Source: Acidimicrobiia bacterium
Lineage (GTDB): Bacteria; Actinomycetota; Acidimicrobiia; Acidimicrobiales; Ilumatobacteraceae
DNA length: 19,782 nucleotides
NCBI GenBank assembly: GCA_010030605.1
Contig: RHCK01000006.1
Coordinates: 1 to 19,782, forward strand
Direction of reading: 5' to 3'
Shown here: positions 15,156 through 19,782 of the stretch, piece by piece
Position numbering within the stretch: the first letter of the stretch is position 1
Layout: every line of letters starts with the position of its first letter
The notes under the pieces: model-generated
The model's input: only the letters and a program-made list of their open reading frames with translations
The model's database searches: none
Told to the model about the DNA's origin: nothing
Translations under genes and position numbers: made by a program

Positions 15156-15778
15156 CACTGACCGTCCTTGCTTGCTCCGGGCAACGAGGCCTTGGAGAAC
15201 ACGATGTAGTCGTTGCACAACACGTCGTACGCGTTGAGTTCACCGATCTCGATGAGCTGCACCTCGGGGAGGTTGCGGAACGAACGGATGGCGTTGATCT
15301 CGTCGCGACGCACCACCACGAGGATGCGGCCCTCGAGGTTCAGCGCGGCGAGCGCGGCCTGGGCGGCGGAGGTCTTCGGAGTGTCGAAGTTCCACGAATC
15401 GACGACGACGACCTTGCCTTCGTTCGCACGGTCGGACAACGCCGACTGCAACGCGATCTTGATCATCTTCTTGGGTGTCTTTTGCGAGTACTTGCGCGGC
15501 TTGGGTCCGAGAGCGACACCACCACCGGAGAACTGCGGCGAACGCGTGGAACCCTGACGAGCGTTACCGGTGCCCTTCTGCTTGTACGGCTTCTTGCCAC
15601 CACCGGACACTTCGCCTCGGGTCTTGGTGCTCTGCGTGCCGGCACGACGATGCGCGAGTTGCGCGGTGACGACCTGGTGCATGACGGGCACGTTGGGCTG
15701 ACGACCGAAGTCGTCGTCACTCAGATCGAGCGAGCCGACGTCCTTGCCGGTCTGGTTCTTGAGCTTCACGGAGGGCAT
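15155..15778 (-). CDS. rplD: 50S ribosomal protein L4
   Basis: 207 residues, normal for uL4. Blocks: VMHQVVTAQLAHRRAGTQST, TRGEVSGGGKKPYKQKGTGN, ARQGSTRSPQFSGGGVALGP, the long loop that reaches the exit tunnel. The globular part ends LNAYDVLCNDYIVFSKASL. In E. coli L4 binds the S10 leader and represses the operon; the structured leader upstream of rplC here makes similar autoregulation possible but it is not shown. Begins four bases after rplC. Confidence 0.97.
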   Translation of the reverse strand: MPSVKLKNQTGKDVGSLDLSDDDFGRQPNVPVMHQVVTAQLAHRRAGTQSTKTRGEVSGGGKKPYKQKGTGNARQGSTRSPQFSGGGVALGPKPRKYSQKTPKKMIKIALQSALSDRANEGKVVVVDSWNFDTPKTSAAQAALAALNLEGRILVVVRRDEINAIRSFRNLPEVQLIEIGELNAYDVLCNDYIVFSKASLPGASKDGQ

Positions 15779-15782
15779 CAGG

Positions 15783-16421
15783 TCACTTCCCCTTCACCGC
15801 GTTGCGAACGATCACAACGCCACCGTTCGGGCCCGGAACCGAGCCGCGTACCAACAACAGGCCACGCTCGGCGTCGGCCTCGACAACTTCGAGATTGAGA
15901 GTGGTCACTTGCTCGTGACCCATGTGGCCGGCCATGCGCAATCCCTTGAAGACGCGACCGGGGAACGAGCACGAACCAATGGAGCCGGGCGCGCGGTGGT
16001 GCTTGTGGTTACCGTGACTCGCACCCTGACCGTTGAAGTTGTGGCGCTTCATACCACCGGCGAAACCCTTACCGCGGCTGACGGCAGTGACGTCGACTTT
16101 CTGACCCTTGGTGAGAACGTCGACCGCGATTTCTTGTCCGACTTCGAAACCGTCGACGCTGTCGAGACGCAACTCGACGAGACGACGACCGGCATCGACG
16201 CCGGCCTTGGCGAAGTGACCAGCCTCGGGCTTGGACAACTTCTTGGCGTCCTTCGATCCGTACGTCACCTGAACGGCGGCGTAACCGTCGCGCTCTGACG
16301 TCTTGATTTGAACAATGCGAGCAGCTTCGACACGAAGCACGGTGACGGGGACGACGCGATTGTCATCCGTCCACACCTGTGTCATGCCGACCTTTTCGCC
16401 GACGATCGCTTGCTTTGCCAT
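15783..16421 (-). CDS. rplC: 50S ribosomal protein L3
   Basis: 212 residues, standard uL3. It opens AIVGEKVGMTQVWTDDNRVV PVTVLRVEAARI in order and carries SRGKGFAGGMKRHNFNGQGA, SHGNHKHHRAPGSIGSCSFP, GRVFKGLRMAGHMGHEQVTT, the loop that approaches the peptidyl transferase centre. GAAGAGG lies about seven bases before the ATG. It is the first gene after the 354-base gap and so heads this part of the S10 cluster, rather than following rpsJ directly as in most bacteria. Confidence 0.98.
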   Translation of the reverse strand: MAKQAIVGEKVGMTQVWTDDNRVVPVTVLRVEAARIVQIKTSERDGYAAVQVTYGSKDAKKLSKPEAGHFAKAGVDAGRRLVELRLDSVDGFEVGQEIAVDVLTKGQKVDVTAVSRGKGFAGGMKRHNFNGQGASHGNHKHHRAPGSIGSCSFPGRVFKGLRMAGHMGHEQVTTLNLEVVEADAERGLLLVRGSVPGPNGGVVIVRNAVKGK

Positions 16422-16506
16422 GAGGCAGCCTCTTCATCCATCCGCATCGCTGCGGTCCTTGCGAACTGACTGTTCACGTGTCGGGCGGAGAACCGCCGTT
16501 CACGCA

Positions 16507-16539
16507 AATGCTCCACAGGTCAGTGACCGGTGGAGCATT
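16507..16539 (-). promoter_or_regulatory. 33-base near-perfect dyad in rplC leader
   Basis: On the + strand AATGCTCCAC, one mismatch, GGTCA, a central G, TGACC, one mismatch, GTGGAGCATT. Fifteen of sixteen positions pair. As RNA it would be a long hairpin about 85 bases before the rplC ATG; as DNA it would be an operator for a dimeric protein. There is no T-run on the minus strand after it, which argues against an ordinary terminator. Confidence 0.55.
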
Positions 16540-16563
16540 GGTTTGGGTTGTTGCCGCGTGGTC

Positions 16564-16624
16564 CCCGGCGAACCGGGCTCACACAGACATCGATTGCCGT
16601 GATCCGGGCGAACCCGTTTCACAC
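16564..16624 (-). repeat. two copies of a UUCG-loop hairpin unit, 40 bases apart
   Basis: Units at 16564-16584 and 16604-16624 match at 17 of 21 bases. On the transcribed strand one contains CCCGG-TTCG-CCGGG (16564-16577) and the other CGGG-TTCG-CCCG (16605-16616). One internal pair is C-G in one copy and G-C in the other, so the stem is kept while the sequence changes. GTGTGA precedes both stems. Confidence 0.5.
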
Positions 16625-16633
16625 GAGGGGCGA

Positions 16634-16662
16634 ACGCTACCTGCGAGAACAGCCCTCCCCAA
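16634..16662 (-). promoter_or_regulatory. putative rplC-operon promoter
   Basis: On the minus strand TTGGGG, a 17-base spacer, then TAGCGT. Partial matches to the consensus hexamers with ideal spacing. The downstream stretch GGTAGCGTTCGCCCCTCG is almost identical to the one before infA (one base change and one deletion). A start a few bases after the -10 would give a leader of about 200 bases that includes both hairpin units and the dyad. Confidence 0.45.
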
Positions 16663-16746
16663 CCCGCACGGCCCGGGGATTCGGACGTGAATTTTCGGGG
16701 TCGGACTCACATCCTCGGACTCCCGCGATGACCGAACCGTCTTGGT

Positions 16747-16774
16747 ACGTTATCCACAGGGCTGTGGATAACGT
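16747..16774. promoter_or_regulatory. palindrome of two perfect DnaA boxes
   Basis: A perfect 28-base inverted repeat: a 13-base arm ACGTTATCCACAG, GG, then the exact reverse complement. Each arm contains the classical DnaA 9-mer TTATCCACA (16750-16758 and, inverted, 16763-16771). It lies two bases past the hydrolase stop and about 85 bases upstream of the putative rplC -35. Alternative reading: a hairpin terminator for the hydrolase, but no T-run follows on the minus strand. Confidence 0.55.
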
Positions 16775-16775
16775 T

Positions 16776-17969
16776 TTACGGGTAGCGGGCGTCCAGCCAC
16801 TCGGCCACGTGGGCTAGGGCCACACGGCGGTGGCCCTCCAAATAGTGGGGTGCACCGGTCATCTCGATGTAGGTGCGATCGGCCGCACCGCTGGCCTCCA
16901 CGATCTCTTTGGCCTGCCAGATGCGTATTTCGGTGTCCGCCGTGGGGTGGATCAGAAGGGTCGGAACCTTCACCTCGGGCATGGTGTCGGCCAACTTGGC
17001 ATGGCTCGACAGACCGCTCCAGGTGCTGAGCCAGCCCCGCGCCGTCATGGTTCGGGCCAATCCCCCGCGGCCGTAGTTCGCATCCAAGGGGTCGGGAAAG
17101 GCGAACAACGACCCCATCGGACGGTCGTCGGGGTCGATCGACAGGTCCAGGTAGGCCGGATCGGCCAGGGTTCGGTAGATCGTGAGGTACTTCGTGAAGA
17201 CCGCCCGGCGACGCTGCTCGCGCCACGCGGCGGGGTCCGCCGCCTTGTCGAGACCTCGCAGGGCCATCCCGGCGGCGTTCGACGCCTCGATGCTGGCCGT
17301 GGCGATGGCATCGATGCGGGCCACCCGGGCGATCTGTGCCTGACGATAACGAGCCAACCACGCCGGGTCGTACGAGCACGGTTCGGGCCACGGTCGCCAT
17401 CCGTTGTCCGGGTTGTACATGTCGAGCTCGGGATCGGTGGAGAACGGATCGTTCTCATCGATCACGCTCGGATCGATCACCTGCAACATGAACACGCCTT
17501 CACCCGGATGCGCGGCCATGCCGACCCAACCATCGCCGATTCCTTTTTGCGCGTGGGCCATCGCCATCAACGATCCACCGCCGGAGTTGCCGAGCAACAC
17601 CACCGCTTCCGCGCCGCGTCGCTTCATCTCGTTGTGCGCGGTCTCGACGTCGATGATGCAGGACTCGTGCAAACAATCGGTGTCGTTGTTGATGTATCGC
17701 GTGCTGAAACCGAGAACCGCGTACCCCGCCGCGGCCAACAAGGGAGCCGCGTAATGCACGCTGAAATCGCCGCGCGGATGCGACAGGATCACCGCCGTTT
17801 TCCATGCGCGTCCATGTGGTGGGGTCCACAACAAACCGCGCACCAGCGCGCCATCGGGACTCACGAGCCGAATCGATTCGCGTGGAATGTCGACGCCCGG
17901 GTCATCCTCGGGCAATGGCCAATAGTTCAGACCGAACGGACGGGATCCCCCCAGATGCGCATCCAACAT
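16776..17969 (-). CDS. alpha/beta hydrolase of unknown substrate
   Basis: 397 residues. An alpha/beta-hydrolase fold is suggested by TAVILSHPRGDFSVHYAAPL, LLAAAGYAVLGFSTRY, and the nucleophile elbow VLLGNSGGGS (Ser near residue 129). Near the C-terminus PTLLIHPTADTEI supplies the likely acid (Asp about 345) and GAPHYLEGH the likely histidine (375 or 380). No signal peptide or membrane segment is seen, so it is probably cytoplasmic. The middle, about residues 160-300, is a large insertion or cap rich in Asp, Pro and Trp. The start at 17969 is uncertain; an ATG at 18002 would add eleven residues, and neither has a clear ribosome binding site. It lies 64 bases after the protease, likely one transcript. 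The substrate cannot be told; esterase or peptidase are both possible. Confidence 0.8.
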   Translation of the reverse strand: MLDAHLGGSRPFGLNYWPLPEDDPGVDIPRESIRLVSPDGALVRGLLWTPPHGRAWKTAVILSHPRGDFSVHYAAPLLAAAGYAVLGFSTRYINNDTDCLHESCIIDVETAHNEMKRRGAEAVVLLGNSGGGSLMAMAHAQKGIGDGWVGMAAHPGEGVFMLQVIDPSVIDENDPFSTDPELDMYNPDNGWRPWPEPCSYDPAWLARYRQAQIARVARIDAIATASIEASNAAGMALRGLDKAADPAAWREQRRRAVFTKYLTIYRTLADPAYLDLSIDPDDRPMGSLFAFPDPLDANYGRGGLARTMTARGWLSTWSGLSSHAKLADTMPEVKVPTLLIHPTADTEIRIWQAKEIVEASGAADRTYIEMTGAPHYLEGHRRVALAHVAEWLDARYP

Positions 17970-18033
17970 GGGCGCACCGTAACACTCGAACGCGCACCCC
18001 ATTCGTGGAGGTCGCGCGCAATGCAACGAGTGG

Positions 18034-19218
18034 TTACTCGGCGGGGCGTTCGATGAGTGTCGCCGACAACGTGAGGCGATCTCCGCTGCGCAGCACCTGA
18101 ATCTCGATCGTGTCTCCCGGTGACTGATCACGAATGGCCGCCACGAAGGCCGCTTGGCCATCGACGGGCGTTCCACCGGCCGACACGACGATGTCACCGG
18201 CTTCCAACCCGGCATCGAAAGCCGGAGAATCCGGGGCGACTTCGGTGATCACGGCGCCACGTCCGCCATCGTCACGCCCTTGCAGGCCCACGCCCAGATA
18301 CCCCTCGATGCGCTCGGCACCATTGGAGATGGCGCGCAACTCGTCGATGACGGGCAGGGCCTCCCCGACCGAGATCGAGAAACCGACATTGTTGGCCGCG
18401 GTGCCCGCCGTGCTGGTGAACACGGCGGTGTTGATGCCGACCACCTGTCCGCGCGAATTCACCAATGGTCCACCGGAGTTGCCCGAGCTGATCGCCGCAT
18501 CGGTCTGAATGAGACCATCGAGCGCGCCGTCACCATTCTCGATCGTGCGATTCAGGGCCGAGATGATTCCGCGTGTCACCGTGGGACCGCCGTCGAGATC
18601 GAGGGCGAAGCCGACCGCCACCACCTCGTCACCAACACCGATGGACTCGGGGTCGGCGAACACCGCGGGGGTCAATCCGGTCGCGTCGATCTTCAACAAC
18701 GCCAAGTCGTTGCCCACGTCCTTGGCCAACACGACCGCGGGGATCGGATCGATGCTGTCGCTGAACAACACGCTCACCTTCGACGCGCCATCGACAACAT
18801 GCGCGTTGGTGAGAATTTCGCCGTCGGCCGTGATGACCACGCCGGTTCCGGTGCCTTGCCCCATTCCGAATCCCTCGTCGATCTCGGACACCACCGTGAC
18901 CACGCTCGGTTCGATGATTTCGACGACGTTGGCAACGTCCATGACCGGCAAGCGATCATCGGTTGCCGGCGCCGTCACCACCGGCGCACCAGTGGAACCC
19001 ACCTCACTGGGTGCCATCGACACGTCACTCGGGGCCATCGAATCATCGGTCATCACGACATCGGTCGACGATGCGTCGTCTCCGCTTTGAGCAATCTGGG
19101 CACCAACAAAACCACCGAGCACGGCGGCCACCACGGTGAGGGCCAGAACCACACCACGGCGGCGAGACGGCTTGGGATCACGCGGCTGCTGGTCGTCGAG
19201 AGACGGGGGCGGAAACAT
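18034..19218 (-). CDS. membrane-anchored HtrA/DegP-like serine protease with PDZ domain
   Basis: 394 residues. A short cytoplasmic head (MFPPPSLDDQQPRDPKPSRR) leads to one membrane segment at about residues 22-42, then a Ser/Thr/Asp/Pro-rich linker to about 90. The trypsin-like domain follows with the triad His140 (ILTNAHVVDG), Asp171 (GNDLALLKID) and Ser248 (SSGNSGGPLVNSRGQVVGIN). A PDZ domain occupies about 303-390 (YLGVGLQG, VAPDSPAFDAGLEAGDIVVS). This is the layout of actinobacterial HtrA-like envelope proteases that degrade or refold damaged exported proteins. The start at 19218 is chosen because the frame upstream overlaps rpsJ; a GTG at 19227 is possible. Its location between rpsJ and rplC is abnormal. 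Confidence 0.9.
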   Translation of the reverse strand: MFPPPSLDDQQPRDPKPSRRRGVVLALTVVAAVLGGFVGAQIAQSGDDASSTDVVMTDDSMAPSDVSMAPSEVGSTGAPVVTAPATDDRLPVMDVANVVEIIEPSVVTVVSEIDEGFGMGQGTGTGVVITADGEILTNAHVVDGASKVSVLFSDSIDPIPAVVLAKDVGNDLALLKIDATGLTPAVFADPESIGVGDEVVAVGFALDLDGGPTVTRGIISALNRTIENGDGALDGLIQTDAAISSGNSGGPLVNSRGQVVGINTAVFTSTAGTAANNVGFSISVGEALPVIDELRAISNGAERIEGYLGVGLQGRDDGGRGAVITEVAPDSPAFDAGLEAGDIVVSAGGTPVDGQAAFVAAIRDQSPGDTIEIQVLRSGDRLTLSATLIERPAE

Positions 19219-19393
19219 GTCGGTCACGGGGAAATGATGCCTTCGGATACGGAGCCAAGTCTCGTCAGCTCGGGTGTGAAATTCGTAAGAAGCCAGTGGC
19301 CGAAAGGAGGACGGAGAACGAAAAGACCCGAGTGTCGACGCGCATTGCGCGAGGACGACCCGGGTCGCTTCGATTCGGTCTGGTTCGATTCGC
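19219..19393 (-). other. gap between rpsJ and the protease gene
   Basis: 175 bases without a supported gene. The rpsJ-proximal part holds a hairpin with a short T-run; the rest should hold the protease promoter, but I find no convincing pair of hexamers and no clear ribosome binding site before 19218. Confidence 0.5.
19321..19366 (-). terminator. possible terminator after rpsJ
   Basis: On the minus strand GACCCG and CGGGTC pair as an outer stem and CGCGC-AAT-GCGCG as an inner stem, separated by an unpaired internal loop. TTTTCGTTCTC follows, a short and interrupted T-rich stretch. It starts 28 bases past the rpsJ stop. It would end a transcript from the tuf-rpsJ side before the two inserted genes. 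The internal loop and weak T-run keep confidence moderate. Confidence 0.4.
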
Positions 19394-19708
19394 TCAGGCG
19401 TTCTGAACCTTGATCTCCACTTCGACACCAGCGGGGAGATCGATGCGCTGGAGGCTGTCGATCGTCTGCTGCTTCGGGTCGACGATGTCGATGAGACGCT
19501 TGTGGATGCGCATCTCGAAGTGCTCGCGGGAGTCCTTGTCGATGTGCGGTCCACGAATGACCGTGTAGCGGTGCTTGTCGGTCGGCAACGGAATGGGTCC
19601 GCGCACGGTGGCGTTGGTGCGAGCAACGGTCTCGACGATCTTGCGCGTCGACTGATCGATGATCTCGTGATCGAACGCCTTGAGGCGGATGCGGATGATT
19701 TGAGCCAT
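19394..19708 (-). CDS. rpsJ: 30S ribosomal protein S10
   Basis: 104 residues, the usual size of uS10, a head protein that also acts as NusE in transcription antitermination. Blocks: IRIRLKAFDHEIIDQSTRKI, VETVARTNATVRGPIPLPTD, KHRYTVIRGPHIDKDSREHF and EMRIHKRLIDIVDPKQQTID, all diagnostic. It starts 14 bases after tuf. In most bacteria rplC follows immediately; here a hairpin and two unrelated genes intervene, with rplC almost 3 kb away. Confidence 0.98.
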   Translation of the reverse strand: MAQIIRIRLKAFDHEIIDQSTRKIVETVARTNATVRGPIPLPTDKHRYTVIRGPHIDKDSREHFEMRIHKRLIDIVDPKQQTIDSLQRIDLPAGVEVEIKVQNA

Positions 19709-19722
19709 GATGTGTCAGCCGA

Positions 19723-19782
19723 TCACTTGATGATCTTGGTGACGCGGCCGGCGCCCACGGTACGGCCACCCTCACGGATAGC
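19723..19782 (-). CDS. tuf: elongation factor Tu (C-terminal end only)
   Basis: The last 19 codons and stop of a gene that runs off the right edge. Direct translation gives AIREGGRTVGAGRVTKIIK, the C-terminal beta-barrel ending of EF-Tu, the GTPase that delivers aminoacyl-tRNA to the ribosome. tuf immediately before rpsJ is the common order (rpsL-rpsG-fusA-tuf-rpsJ), which supports the call despite the short length. Confidence 0.95.
   Translation of the reverse strand, partial: AIREGGRTVGAGRVTKIIK

Larger units (their letters stand above)
16422..16775 (-). other. structured gene-free region upstream of rplC
   Basis: No supported protein gene lies in these 354 bases. In transcription direction it contains a DnaA-box palindrome next to the hydrolase stop, a promoter-like pair of hexamers, two related UUCG-loop hairpins 40 bases apart, a 33-base near-perfect dyad, and the rplC ribosome binding site. 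I read it as the control region and leader of the rplC operon. Confidence 0.6.

Noticed and set aside
19219..19626. N-terminal extension of the protease frame into rpsJ
   Set aside because: It would overlap most of rpsJ in another frame and gives a low-complexity head before the natural start MFPPPSLDD and the membrane segment.

Overview
The window is a nearly complete bacterial S10-spc-alpha ribosomal protein super-operon, read entirely on the minus strand. High GC, the order secY-adk-infA-rpmJ-rpsM-rpsK-rpsD-rpoA-rplQ-truA-rplM-rpsI, the actinobacterial style of L22, S3 and S5 tails and the IF-1 sequence all suggest an actinobacterium. A deep branch such as Acidimicrobiia is my inference and has not been tested by a search.

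In transcription order (right to left) the window opens with the last codons of tuf (EF-Tu) and rpsJ (S10). A hairpin with a short T-run follows, and then two genes foreign to this operon: a membrane-anchored HtrA/DegP-like serine protease with a PDZ domain (18034-19218) and an alpha/beta hydrolase of unknown substrate (16776-17969). A 354-base gene-free stretch (16422-16775) follows, rich in symmetrical elements. From it the S10 cluster restarts as rplC-rplD-rplW-rplB-rpsS-rplV-rpsC-rplP-rpmC-rpsQ. It continues into the spc cluster (rplN-rplX-rplE-rpsN-rpsH-rplF-rplR-rpsE-rpmD-rplO-secY-adk). A 233-base gap, where many actinobacteria carry map, precedes infA-rpmJ-rpsM-rpsK-rpsD-rpoA-rplQ-truA, and then rplM-rpsI, the latter cut by the window edge.

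The genes supply the ribosome, the core RNA polymerase alpha subunit, the Sec channel, adenylate kinase, IF-1 and a tRNA pseudouridine synthase. Spacing is tight, with many one-base stop/start overlaps, so translation is probably coupled along long transcripts.

No new multi-gene system is evident. The unexplained signal is regulatory. The gaps before rplC and before infA share a near-identical promoter-like core (TTGGKG, 17 bases, TAGCRT, then GCCCCTCG). In both, a perfect DnaA-box 9-mer (TTATCCACA) lies about 85-110 bases upstream; before rplC it forms a 28-base palindrome of two boxes. The rplC leader also holds two copies of a small UUCG-loop hairpin with a compensatory base-pair swap, and a 33-base near-perfect dyad. 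infA appears to start with the rare codon CTG behind a perfect Shine-Dalgarno. Together these suggest coordinated, possibly DnaA-linked, control of ribosome synthesis.
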